The position numbers were made by a program, and so were the translations under genes. Below, piece by piece: positions 10,085 to 19,853 of a stretch of 64,000 nt of DNA; position 1 is the first letter of the stretch, and every line of letters starts with the position of its first letter. The stretch is taken from contig SCSE01000079.1 of NCBI GenBank assembly GCA_004298015.1, positions 1-64,000 of the forward strand, given 5' to 3'. The DNA comes from Rhodanobacter sp. (GTDB taxonomy: Bacteria; Pseudomonadota; Gammaproteobacteria; Xanthomonadales; Rhodanobacteraceae). The notes under the pieces were generated by a model. It saw only the letters and a program-made list of their open reading frames with translations, was not told the DNA's origin and made no database searches.

Positions 10085-10384
10085 GTGGCGCGAAAAAGTA
10101 TCTACAGGCCTGAACACAGAATTTTTGCGGAATTGCTCCGCGATGTTCGGTTAGGTGCAGAACTGACCCAAGAGCAACTGGCCGCTGCGCTCGATGTGGA
10201 TCAAGCGTTTGTGAGTGAATCCGAACGTGGCCGACGACGTTTGGATACCGTCCAAGTCCGGGATTGGTGCGTGGCTTGCAAGACGGATTTGGTGACGGTC
10301 AGCAAGACTTTTGAGACCCGGCTCAAAGACCCTAGATACCAGGTTCCCAGAGAGCCTGATGGACGCAAGCGCGAAGCCCGTTAA
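10085..10384 (+). CDS. XRE family HTH regulator
   Basis: 'LLRDVRLGAELTQEQLAAALDVDQAFVSESERGRRRLDTVQ' canonical Xre HTH. Confidence 0.88.
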   Translation: MARKSIYRPEHRIFAELLRDVRLGAELTQEQLAAALDVDQAFVSESERGRRRLDTVQVRDWCVACKTDLVTVSKTFETRLKDPRYQVPREPDGRKREAR

Positions 10385-10485
10385 AGAGGTAACGCCACCG
10401 TACCTTGGCAGGCTTCATGGCCGCGAACAGCCGTGTGCAACGGTGCCGTGATCCCGACACAAAACGGACGGCCCACTGGGGGGCC

Positions 10486-11913
10486 TCATCCTGAGTTGGA
10501 TGACGCCCTCACTGCTTCGATGTCTGCCTTGGCTTTCGTGACCATCCGCTGACGCTTGCCATCAGTGACTTTGGTGCGCTCCCCACGCTTGGCTTTGCTG
10601 TGGGTCGTCAAGTAGTGCTTGTCGAACCGTCCTGGGACATGTGGCCGAATGGGGAGGGCAGGGAAGACAATCGTCTCAATCCATTCCTTGCACTCGGGAA
10701 CATCAGCCGGATCCACATAGTGCTTGTTGAGCACCGTCTTTTCATCAGAGTGGCCCATCATCCGTGTGATGACGCGGGTCAGCACACCAGACTTGGATGC
10801 CAGCGTCGAAAAGGTGTGGCGAAGACACCCAATGGACTTTTGCTTGTCCGTGATGCCGCAGCGATCCCGAAGGTGCGTTTTATTCAGTGCGATGCTCAGG
10901 TTCCCAGCCGGGCCATTGGGACCCCACGTTTGCCCTGGAAAGAGATGGTCAAAGCCTTGGCTCCGGACCTCTTTCACGTAGTCGAGGAAACCCAGTTCAA
11001 TGAGCTTGCTGTGGATAGGAATATAGCGGGCTGAGCTTGGCGTTTTGACATTCTGCCCCAGGCGGTCGCCTGAAATATTGAAGCACCAGATGCCTTGGAC
11101 TTGAACAATGTCGTCCACGTACAGCTGTGCTCCCTCATTTAAGCGCATGCCGGAATACAGGTCGATGATGGGAATCCAGTGCTTGGCCGGTGTGTCCATC
11201 TTGGTTTCGAACTTCGGGTCAAAAATTTTCGTGAGGTCCTCGTCCGTGAGGGACACCTTGGTCTTTCGCTTCGGGGTGTAGTCGGCGATGTTGACCATGC
11301 AGGTCGGGTCTTCCGTGATGAAGCGGGAATCCATCGCCCAATGCACGAAACTGCGCAGATTCTTGATGTGCTTGCCTTGTGTGGTCCGGGCAATCGTCGG
11401 CATTCCTTCGCGTTTGGATTTTTCGATGAGGGCGCGGTAACTCATGCCCGGCCCGAGCTTTGACGGCGCACGCGGTGGGAGATGCGCCAAGGCGTCGAGG
11501 AAGGTGTCGATATCGTCGGGTTCAAGCTGCTTGAGGGGCTTGTCGTTGAGGATGTTCGCAAGAAGGTTCAGGGTGAAGCAGTTGTCCGAGTGTGTCGAGT
11601 CAATCACGTTGCTCCGCCTGCTCTTATTGAGGTAGAGCTCAACGTGGTAGTGGAGCGGCTTGTCCAGGATGGTAGAAAGGGGCTCTATTTCTCCGGCCGG
11701 TACTAAAGGGCTGCTTGGAATTGGTGGAGGTTCACTTGACGCATAGGCATGGATGGGCGACTGGGGAAAATGAATCCCGCTGTCCTTCAAGGCCATCAGG
11801 GCATCTTGAAGATGTGCCTTACTGTGGCCGTGAACGCGATAGCCGCCCGGCAGGTCAATGATGCAAGGATGGAAAAAGTTCTGGGGTGAGTTGAGTGGGT
11901 GTTGCGAATACAT
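10486..11913 (-). CDS. Second tyrosine-type site-specific recombinase
   Basis: 'LYSGMRLNEGAQLYVDDI', 'CLRHTFSTLA', 'MMGHSDEKTVLNKHYVD'; same family as 184-1428. Confidence 0.9.
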   Translation of the reverse strand: MYSQHPLNSPQNFFHPCIIDLPGGYRVHGHSKAHLQDALMALKDSGIHFPQSPIHAYASSEPPPIPSSPLVPAGEIEPLSTILDKPLHYHVELYLNKSRRSNVIDSTHSDNCFTLNLLANILNDKPLKQLEPDDIDTFLDALAHLPPRAPSKLGPGMSYRALIEKSKREGMPTIARTTQGKHIKNLRSFVHWAMDSRFITEDPTCMVNIADYTPKRKTKVSLTDEDLTKIFDPKFETKMDTPAKHWIPIIDLYSGMRLNEGAQLYVDDIVQVQGIWCFNISGDRLGQNVKTPSSARYIPIHSKLIELGFLDYVKEVRSQGFDHLFPGQTWGPNGPAGNLSIALNKTHLRDRCGITDKQKSIGCLRHTFSTLASKSGVLTRVITRMMGHSDEKTVLNKHYVDPADVPECKEWIETIVFPALPIRPHVPGRFDKHYLTTHSKAKRGERTKVTDGKRQRMVTKAKADIEAVRASSNSG

Positions 11914-12437
11914 GACGTCTCCTTAGGTAATGCGCTCCCTAGCTAAAGCTAATGAACGCTCGGTTTACCATCAGACGGAGTTTCGTCAAATCAAATTAGT
12001 TGTCCTAAATCACATTATAGATTATCGATGTGCTATTTATTTAAAGCGAAATATTTTCACCGCCTGAATCATTGACAAGCGGCCATTATCTGGCATATTG
12101 ATTGTAGTTTCTTTAGGATATTATCGAAATGAATGACCTCCTCAAAATTAAAAAATTTGCGATTATACAATTTTGAGGGGGTCTGCGTTTCCCTTTAGTC
12201 TAATGGATATATAATTACATCTTATATAACTATTTGATTTTGTAAAGCTTTATGGAAACAAAAACCAGAACGGTACGAAATGCTAATGGATTGAATCACG
12301 GTCATGGATGACCTTTTTAAAAGATGCTTCTCATTACTGGTTAGATCAAGTGAATCTTGTCTTAAGTATGGACGGAGAGACAGTTGCGGCGGAATTTCTC
12401 AAAGTGTCGCTGGCTCGCTCCGCTCTTGATGTTTCTT

Positions 12438-12527
12438 CTATCGGGCACGGACGACCATTTGCCTAGATGTACCTGGTCCCTGCATCGGGGTGTTTGCGCC
12501 TGCGATGAGAGCCTGGAGCTCGATACT
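12438..12527 (-). pseudogene. Degenerate fragment of an H-NS-family gene
   Basis: Minus-strand reading SIELQALIAGANTPMQGPGTSRQMVVRAR* aligns to the N-terminus of the intact H-NS at 13246-13641 (SPKELQALIAGANAQMQEAHTTQVRTVRD). Confidence 0.7.
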
Positions 12528-12642
12528 TCAGCTGGAAGCCGTCAGAGCGACTTGGCAGAGGCGGCGTTGTTGTTCATGATGTAGGTCTAGGTGTGAGGCC
12601 ATAGCTTCCCCTTCGACTGACTCATAGGGATAGATCGCTGCC

Positions 12643-12966
12643 ATGAAATTTGTGCTGGAAATTGATTCTGAAAACGCGGCCCTCTCCGACGCGGACTATC
12701 CAGTTGGCGATGAGCTTGCAAGAATGCTTCATGCCCTCGCCAACCAAATTAACGGATCAGATCTCGGCTCGCTGGATGGATTTCAGCAACGTCTTCGAGA
12801 CACCAACGGAAATGTGGTGGGCAAGGCAACCGTCCTGCCTCAAGCCGTCCACGTCCCGACTGAGGCACTGAGTATCGTGCAGGAGATAGCCGAGAAGGCT
12901 CCGAGCGATGCGCTCAGGCAGCTCGCTGACCTCGCCTTTGAGGCACGAAAACCTTATCAATATTGA
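12643..12966 (+). CDS. Hypothetical protein
   Basis: 107-aa ORF with coding-like composition. Confidence 0.55.
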   Translation: MKFVLEIDSENAALSDADYPVGDELARMLHALANQINGSDLGSLDGFQQRLRDTNGNVVGKATVLPQAVHVPTEALSIVQEIAEKAPSDALRQLADLAFEARKPYQY

Positions 12967-13180
12967 GCTTTACCGAATTGAGAGCCGTCTGCACGTGGAG
13001 CGCTCCTATGCGCTGACACGGACTGTCGGGATTCCCTGACAGCCCATCCAATGAAGGCGTGGCATCCTATCTCTGCTTCGTAAGTCTGGGCCGAACCGAC
13101 AGGACGTCTGGCTTTGCCGATATCAGGATGTCAGGTGGAACCGACGAGCGGGGCTTTGGTTAGCTCATCCCCCCTGAGCG

Positions 13181-13207
13181 AAAAGGCACCCGAAAGAGTG
13201 CCTTTTT
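13181..13207. terminator. Bidirectional intrinsic terminator downstream of the H-NS gene
   Basis: AAAAGGCAC-CCGAAAGAG-GTGCCTTTT with flanking A and T tracts. Confidence 0.7.
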
Positions 13208-13245
13208 TTAATGGTCTGCTTTGTGCGGACCGCAGTGGCGTGGCC

Positions 13246-13641
13246 TTAGCCCTTGGCTGCTTTTTTCGCAGGCTTCTGGACGGCCTTTTCTGTTTTCGAT
13301 GCGCCACCAATCAAAAAGCTCTCGGCAGTGACGCCCCGCCTCTTGAGTGCATCGGCAAACCACAACGGCTGGCGACCACGGCCGGACCAGGTCTGCTCGG
13401 CATTGGCCGGGTTGCGGTACTTCGGTGCAACCGAGCCCGTGCCCTTTTTGACAGTGGCTTTCTTGCCGCCACGCGTCGGATAGACGTCGTTGATGGTCAG
13501 GTCAGCAGATTTGAGCAGGGCTTCAATCTTGTCGCGGACGGTGCGGACCTGCGTTGTGTGGGCCTCCTGCATCTGGGCGTTTGCGCCTGCGATGAGCGCT
13601 TGAAGCTCTTTAGGGGAGAGTACTTTTAAGTCGATTGCCAT
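13246..13641 (-). CDS. H-NS family nucleoid-associated protein
   Basis: C-terminal DNA-binding signature 'KYRNPANAEQTWSGRGRQPLWFADALKRRG'. Confidence 0.92.
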   Translation of the reverse strand: MAIDLKVLSPKELQALIAGANAQMQEAHTTQVRTVRDKIEALLKSADLTINDVYPTRGGKKATVKKGTGSVAPKYRNPANAEQTWSGRGRQPLWFADALKRRGVTAESFLIGGASKTEKAVQKPAKKAAKG

Positions 13642-14201
13642 GAATTGTCCTCTCGGGGCTTAAGTAGAGAATGCGGGACTCCAGTCTACAGGCCATCGAC
13701 ACACTGGTACGCATGGGGACATGGAGGAACTCAACAGAGCGACGGGTCTGTGTTGGACGCTGTCAACACCACTATTTGGATACCATGCTTCTTTACGATG
13801 ATTTCGTTGATTCGAGTGGAACTAGAGTCTTGGTTCATCGGCGCAGGCAGATCAAACGAGTTATGGCTATCGGTGGGTGATACGGACGCTGACTAATCCT
13901 TCGCGTTCAGAGCAAGCGCCACAATTTAGTGGTCGCCATAGTTGGCACAAGTGATCGAAGCTCTTAGGGAGTAGATACCATGCAACGTCAATCCAGAGTG
14001 GTCACTGGCGTCCTCTCCCCCTATGTCCTCTTAGTGGTCCTACTATGGTGTGCATGGGTACTCCTTAGAGGACATTTTCGCCTCCTCCTGGAACAGGACA
14101 TTTATGTCTCGTCAGAGGCGACATAAACGTCTAGTCGCAACCTCTTGCTTACCACCCTTTTACGGCCTAGATTGAGGTCGTCGAACAGGTGAGTATGCCT
14201 C

Positions 14202-14690
14202 ATGAAAAAGACGGAAAAGAAGCAGGGCAGCGCCAAAACCGAAGTCCCGCTCAAGTCTGCCACGAGTGCGCGAACGGCCGATGCCAAGTGGGGTAAGGCG
14301 GTCATGTCACGAGGGTTTGTCATTGTTCCGTCCATCTTACTGAGAGCACAGGGGCGGTTGGGCCTTTCAGGTACCCAACTGGCGATTCTCTTGCAGCTTA
14401 TCGACTGGTGGATGGATGCGGGACGTCACCCTTGGTCGAGCAAAGAAACCCTTGCGCAGAGGATCGGCATCTCCGAACGGCAGCTGCAAAGGCAGGTGGC
14501 TGCGCTTGAAATAGCTGGTCTGGTAAAGCGGGTGGAAAAAATCACCAATCACGGAAAAAGACCTAACAGTTACGACCTGTCCGGTTTGGTACTTCGGCTA
14601 AAGGCGCTAGCCCCTGAATTCAAAGCGGCAGCCAAGGCCAATACGGACGTTGAGAAGAAGGGCGGCCTTGGCGCCAAGAAGGCTGCCTAG
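14202..14690 (+). CDS. HTH protein resembling replication-initiator/phage O-type winged helix
   Basis: 'PWSSKETLAQRIGISERQLQRQVAALEIAGLVKRVEKITNHGKRPNSYDLSGL' winged-helix pattern. Confidence 0.7.
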   Translation: MKKTEKKQGSAKTEVPLKSATSARTADAKWGKAVMSRGFVIVPSILLRAQGRLGLSGTQLAILLQLIDWWMDAGRHPWSSKETLAQRIGISERQLQRQVAALEIAGLVKRVEKITNHGKRPNSYDLSGLVLRLKALAPEFKAAAKANTDVEKKGGLGAKKAA

Positions 14691-14994
14691 TTTGGGCTGC
14701 GGATGAGGTTTTTCGCATAAAAATCAACGCTTCACAGCATCTTGCCAGGAACGCGCCTGGGCATAGGGTTCTTGCCAAGGGAATGGGCCGCCTTTAAGGG
14801 GCAAAAAAAAGGAGGGCGAGCGTAGGAACTCGACCCTCCGGTGCGCACCCGGAGGCGCGCGGCGCAGCCAGTCTTGTGGACAGGTGCACCTACAAAGCTA
14901 GCTCTATTGGTTACCGATAGGCAAGCGACAGGGCATTTGACTGGTTGTTGCCTCATGGATTCCGGACATCCATCCATTAAAAGAGGTAACACCG

Positions 14995-15330
14995 ATGATT
15001 AGCTTGACGACCAGCAACCCCCAAGGACTTCTTGCTGCGATGAAGAAGGCCATTGACGATGGCCACGTCACCACATGGAAGTACGATACTGACGGGGACT
15101 TCACTCATTGGCCCGAGCAGTGGCGCCAAAAGGCATGGTTGCGCCCCAAGGTGGTGGCGGGCGAACTTCAGTTCGGCATTCTCTTTCCAAAGAATCAGCA
15201 GGCAACGAAAGAGGTCTATGCGGTCTACCACGGACGGTTTATCGAAATGGCTATGGCGCACTTCGATGCGTCGTTCGCTCGTGCGGTTGCGACCGCTTTG
15301 ATGACACTACCCGACGTCATTACTGCCTAA
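14995..15330 (+). CDS. Hypothetical protein
   Basis: 111-aa ORF after an AAGAGGTAAC leader and followed by a strong terminator. Confidence 0.65.
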   Translation: MISLTTSNPQGLLAAMKKAIDDGHVTTWKYDTDGDFTHWPEQWRQKAWLRPKVVAGELQFGILFPKNQQATKEVYAVYHGRFIEMAMAHFDASFARAVATALMTLPDVITA

Positions 15331-15336
15331 AGTCTG

Positions 15337-15360
15337 GCCGCCCCGTACGGGGCGGCTTTT
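15337..15360 (+). terminator. Intrinsic terminator
   Basis: GCCGCCCC-GTAC-GGGGCGGC-TTTT. Confidence 0.8.
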
Positions 15361-15553
15361 CCTCTAGCTGCATCCAGAATGCCGCATTGTGCGCGGCTGC
15401 CCATGCAGCAGCAACTTGAAGATGCCATGCCGGTTGGGATGGCATTTTTCTTGGGTCGACTGCTAAGCTAGCGAGGTATCGTTTTAGGTATCGTTTTTTG
15501 CACCCCTGTTTTGCCAAAAATGAGGCTAGACAAGGGTTTCGAGGGTGAGGAAG

Positions 15554-15575
15554 TCGATTCCCTTCACCCGCTCCA
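15554..15575 (+). repeat. Putative attR: 22-nt tRNA-Gly 3'-end remnant
   Basis: TCGATTCCCTTCACCCGCTCCA matches the T-loop/acceptor/CCA end of a bacterial tRNA-Gly (acceptor GCGGGTG); no complete tRNA precedes it. Confidence 0.75.
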
Positions 15576-15602
15576 CTCCCGGATCTCCACCGAGCAAGTC
15601 CA

Positions 15603-16075
15603 TGGCAGACCTGATCATGTTGGGCTGGCGGGAACGCGTGGAGCTGCCGCAGTTGGGGCTCGGGATGCTCAAGGCCAAGCTCGATACCGGCGCCCGCAGC
15701 AGTTCATTGCACGTGGATACACTTGAGTCCTTCCAGCGTGATGCGGAGACCTGGTTGCGCTTCACCCTGCACGCACGGCGGCGGCAACCGACGCCGTTGT
15801 GTTGCGAGGCGCTGGCGCAGGATCGTCGGGTGGTGATCGATACCGGTGGTCGTCGAACCGAGCGCTGGTTCATCCGCACCGAAGTGCAGCTGGCGGGGCA
15901 ATGCTTCGACATCGACGTCAATCTCACGGATCGTCGGCATATGCTGTTTCCCCTGTTGCTCGGGCGCAGTGCTCTGCTCGGTCGTTTTGCGATCAACCCC
16001 GCGACTTCTTATACGCGGCCCCCGTCGTCAAAGACCGCAATATCCCTCATATTCATATCGCCGGACAGTGTATGA
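15603..16075 (+). CDS. ATP-dependent zinc protease family protein (RimK partner)
   Basis: '[31 protein letters not shown]...[16 protein letters not shown]'; overlaps the rimK start. Confidence 0.85.
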
Positions 16076-16986
16076 AAATTGCCATCCTCTCGCGCAACAG
16101 CCGTCTGTATTCGACCCGGCGGCTGGTCGAGGCGGGCCGCGAGCGTGGCCACGTGGTGCGTGTGCTCGACCCCTTGCGCTGCTATGTGCGCATTGCCCCG
16201 GGGGAGGTCGCTGTGCGCTATCAGGGCAAGGCGGTACGTGACATCGATTGTGTGATCCCGCGGATTGGTGCCAGCAGCACGTTTTACGGCACCGCAGTGT
16301 TGCGTCAGCTGGAGATGATGGGTGTCTACACGCCCAATTCGTCCGATGCGGTGTTGCGCGCGCGCGACAAGCTGCGTTGTCTGCAGATGCTCGCGGCACA
16401 GGGCATCGACATGCCGGTGACGGTGTTCGGTGACAACCCGGATGATACCGCCGACGTGCTCGCCCTGCTCGGCGAGCCGCCGCACGTGATCAAGCTCAAT
16501 GAAGGAAGCCAGGGCACCGGCGTGGTGCTGGCGGAAAAGCGTACCGCCTCGCAGAGTGTGATCGAGGCGTTCCGTGGCCTGTACGCCAATTTCCTGGTGC
16601 AGGAATTCATCGCCGAAGCCAATGGCAGCGACCTGCGTTGTTTCGTGGTGGGCGGAAAGGTAGTGGCGGCAATGCAGCGCGATGCCAGTCCCGGTGAGTT
16701 TCGCGCCAACCTGCATCGCGGTGGCAGCGCCAAGGGTGTGACATTGAGTGCGCAGGAAAAGCGCATTGCGATAAGGGCTTCGGGGGTGCTGGGACTGGGC
16801 ATCGCCGGTGTCGATCTGCTGCGCTCCAGGCGCGGGCCGTTGCTGCTCGAAGTGAACGCGTCACCGGGTCTCGAAGGCATCGAGCAGGCCACCGGCGTTG
16901 ATGTGGCCGGCAGCATCATCGATTTGTTGCAAAAGCGGCCACGCCAGGGGCCCGGTGTAAAGCCGAGTTCCCCCAAGCTGCCATGA
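16072..16986 (+). CDS. rimK: RimK family ATP-grasp ligase (S6-glutamate ligase)
   Basis: MKIAILSRN.., '[15 protein letters not shown]', '[19 protein letters not shown]', '[15 protein letters not shown]'. Confidence 0.93.
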   Translation: MKIAILSRNSRLYSTRRLVEAGRERGHVVRVLDPLRCYVRIAPGEVAVRYQGKAVRDIDCVIPRIGASSTFYGTAVLRQLEMMGVYTPNSSDAVLRARDKLRCLQMLAAQGIDMPVTVFGDNPDDTADVLALLGEPPHVIKLNEGSQGTGVVLAEKRTASQSVIEAFRGLYANFLVQEFIAEANGSDLRCFVVGGKVVAAMQRDASPGEFRANLHRGGSAKGVTLSAQEKRIAIRASGVLGLGIAGVDLLRSRRGPLLLEVNASPGLEGIEQATGVDVAGSIIDLLQKRPRQGPGVKPSSPKLP

Positions 16987-17897
16987 AATCCCGCCCTGGC
17001 ATCCGTGACTGACCTTAATTTTCTGGGCCGGCGCAAGATCGCGAAACGGAAAATCGGGCTTTGGAGGCTCCATCGACGGAACCGACCGGATTCGGGACCA
17101 CGATGAATTTGTCGATAAGCATGAGCGTGCGAAAGTCGGTGCGGGCTTGAACGACAGGCAGTCGCTGTTCGCCAAGTACGACCCCGTTGCAAAGATGAAC
17201 CGGAACGCCAAGGTGCAGCTGTAGACGATCCGGAGGCGGTCGACGTCATCCTGCGGACCCGTCGCGACGACAAGCTTCTGCTATGCGAGTCGGTGGCAGC
17301 GGTGGGCTTGCATATGCCCCGGACTACCTGGCGAGCGTATCGCGACGTTCAGAGGGAGCAGTGGGGCACAGGCAGCGTGTCGGGCTTTGGGTGGCCGGTC
17401 TGCGAATCCGTCCGTACAGTCCACTACAGCAGATTCCACAGTACAAAAGTGGCGACTGGCTACTGACCGTTCCTGCACTTACCCGACGGCGCATGTCTTG
17501 CAAGCCCGGTCTCAAACTGCCGTTTCAGCCCCGGCGTGTCGATCCAGCCGGAAATCTCTCCAGGCTGCATTCACGTACATCACCGCGAAATGAACGCCGC
17601 AATCGAAGCTGGCGCCATCGTGCCCCGGGTTAACCGGGGCATAACCCGGGGGTGTCTATAAATGACCTCACTGGTTGTCTGCTTGAGCAGCTGCAAGCCC
17701 GGGCGGAAGGCAGATGGCGGTATCGGGGCAGTAATTTGGGTCCAGGTGAGGCGGCGGCGAGCCGCGCATCTGGGCCTTTTTCTTGCCCGCATGAGGCCTT
17801 GTTCAGAATTGCCCGTCGAGCGGCGGGATTCCCCCGATCAAGCTTGTTAAGCTAGTGACCTGAGCCGCTCTGTGCAGCGGCTGCGCAGGAGTGACAC

Positions 17898-18584
17898 ATG
17901 CGTGTTCTGGTGATTGAAGACAACAGCGATATCGCGACCAACATCGGCGATTATCTGGAAGACCGCGAACATGTGGTCGATTTCGCCGGCGACGGCGTGA
18001 CCGGGCTGCATCTGGCGGTAGTGCACGATTTCGACGTGATCGTGCTCGATTTGACGCTACCCGGGATGGATGGTCTGGAGGTGGCGCGCAAATTGCGCCA
18101 TGAGGCGCACAAGCAGACCCCGATCCTGATGTTGACGGCGCGCGACGCGCTGGAGCAGAAGCTGACCGGCTTCGAATCCGGTGCCGACGACTACATGACC
18201 AAGCCATTCGCGCTGCAGGAACTCTCGGCGCGGCTGGAGGTGCTGGCGCGTCGTGGCAAGGGGCCGCAGAGTCGCGTGCTCAAGGTCGCCGACCTCACCT
18301 TCAATCTCGATACGTTGACGGTGAATCGCGAAGGCAAGTCGATCCAGCTGAACCCGATCGGCCTGAAGCTGTTGCAGGCCTTGATGGAGGCCAGTCCGTC
18401 GGTGGTCACGCGCCAGGATCTGGAACAAAAGGTCTGGGGCGAGGAATTGCCGGACAGCGACTCCCTGCGGGTGCATATCCATGGTCTGCGGGCGGCCATC
18501 GACAAGCCGTTTGACAAGCCGTTGATCCATACGCGGCACGGCATTGGCTACCGGATGGTCGAGCCGGATGCGGTCCAGGCGTAA
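17898..18584 (+). CDS. OmpR-family response regulator
   Basis: Receiver 'RVLVIEDNSDIATNIGDYLE...VIVLDLTLPGMDG' plus winged-helix output domain. Confidence 0.94.
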   Translation: MRVLVIEDNSDIATNIGDYLEDREHVVDFAGDGVTGLHLAVVHDFDVIVLDLTLPGMDGLEVARKLRHEAHKQTPILMLTARDALEQKLTGFESGADDYMTKPFALQELSARLEVLARRGKGPQSRVLKVADLTFNLDTLTVNREGKSIQLNPIGLKLLQALMEASPSVVTRQDLEQKVWGEELPDSDSLRVHIHGLRAAIDKPFDKPLIHTRHGIGYRMVEPDAVQA

Positions 18585-19851
18585 GCTCCGGTTTCGATTG
18601 GTGGTTTCGTTCGCGCTGTTCGGCTTCGGTCTCAGCGCGCTGTTCGCCGTGGCGGCGCTGTATGTGCGCGCCAAGGTGGAAAATCAGCTGATCGATGCCA
18701 GTTTGCAAAACGATGTCGATCAGGCGGTCGATCACGTCATTGCGCATCCCAACCAGCAGGCACACTCCGAGCTGCTCGAGGCATGGATCAAGAGCGATCG
18801 CACGCTCTACAAGATGCCGCTGGCCTGGCAAAATCTCAGTACCGGCATCCATGACATCCACGATGTGGATGGCGCCGGAAGGATCAAACATTACAAGCTC
18901 GCCGTGCAGCGCAAGGACGGCATCATTGGGTTCATTCGCTATGACGCGAGCCGTGAGGATCTTGGCAAGCGACAGCTGGTGACTTCACTGGTTGGTGCAG
19001 TGGTGTTGTTCAGCCTGCTTTCGCTGGCGATCGGGCTGTGGTTGTCGCGCAAGGTACTCAAACCGGTAAGCGAACTGGCGCAGCGGCTGCGCGACTTTCG
19101 CAAGGCTGGCAAGGCCGAGCCGCTGGCGTCGCATTTTGCCGACGACGAAGTGGGCGAGCTGGCGTATGCCCTGGACGAATATTCGTCGCGGCTCACCGCG
19201 ATGGTCGAGCGCGACCGCGAGTTCAACTCCGACGTCAGTCACGAGTTACGCACGCCGCTGGCGGTGATCGCCAGTACCACCGAGTTGCTGCAGGGCTCAC
19301 CGGACCTCAGCGACAAGATCAGCGAACGGCTGAAGCGGATCGAGCGTGCGTCGCGCCAGGCCACCGAATTGATCGAGGCTCTGCTGTTGCTGTCCCGCGC
19401 CGAGCGACGCGGGCCGACGCGCGGCGAAACCACCGAGATCGGCAGGGTTGCTACCGACGTGATCGAAAGCCAGCGCCCGCAGATGCGCGGCAAGCCGTTG
19501 ACCATCGCGCTGGCGGTCAGCGAGCCGGTCACGGTCAACGCACCGGCGTCGGTGGTGGCCGTGGCGCTGACCAACCTGATCGGCAACGCGATCAAGTACA
19601 CCCTCGAGGGCCACGTCCAGGTCGAGGTGGGGCAGGGCATGATCGAAGTCATCGATACCGGCCCCGGGATCAAGCCGGAGGATGCCGAGCGGCTGTTTCA
19701 GCGCGGCGTGCGTGGCGAAGGTGCCGGTGGCAGCGGTGCGGGCCTGGGACTGGCGATCGTGCGTCGGCTCTGCGAGCTGTACGGCTGGGATGTGTCGATG
19801 CGCCCGCGCAGCGACACCAACGGGGCGATTGCCAGTATCCGGTTCAGATAG
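18568..19851 (+). CDS. Sensor histidine kinase
   Basis: HAMP region, H-box 'FNSDVSHELRTPLAVI', N-box 'LIGNAIKYT', G-box; overlaps the response-regulator gene. Confidence 0.94.
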   Translation: MRSRRKLRFRLVVSFALFGFGLSALFAVAALYVRAKVENQLIDASLQNDVDQAVDHVIAHPNQQAHSELLEAWIKSDRTLYKMPLAWQNLSTGIHDIHDVDGAGRIKHYKLAVQRKDGIIGFIRYDASREDLGKRQLVTSLVGAVVLFSLLSLAIGLWLSRKVLKPVSELAQRLRDFRKAGKAEPLASHFADDEVGELAYALDEYSSRLTAMVERDREFNSDVSHELRTPLAVIASTTELLQGSPDLSDKISERLKRIERASRQATELIEALLLLSRAERRGPTRGETTEIGRVATDVIESQRPQMRGKPLTIALAVSEPVTVNAPASVVAVALTNLIGNAIKYTLEGHVQVEVGQGMIEVIDTGPGIKPEDAERLFQRGVRGEGAGGSGAGLGLAIVRRLCELYGWDVSMRPRSDTNGAIASIRFR

Positions 19852-19853
19852 CT

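Noticed and set aside
15526-15600. Possible complete tRNA gene
   Set aside because: Only the T-loop/acceptor/CCA portion is recognisable; no D-arm or anticodon arm precedes it, so it is treated as an att remnant.
15545-15602. Upstream start for the zinc-protease ORF (MRKSIPFTRSTPG...)
   Set aside because: This N-terminal extension is encoded by the tRNA-Gly remnant; the native start is more plausibly ATG 15603.
17622-17640. GCCCCGG-GTTAA-CCGGGGC hairpin as terminator
   Set aside because: No T-tract and no confident upstream gene; may be incidental or a repeat remnant.
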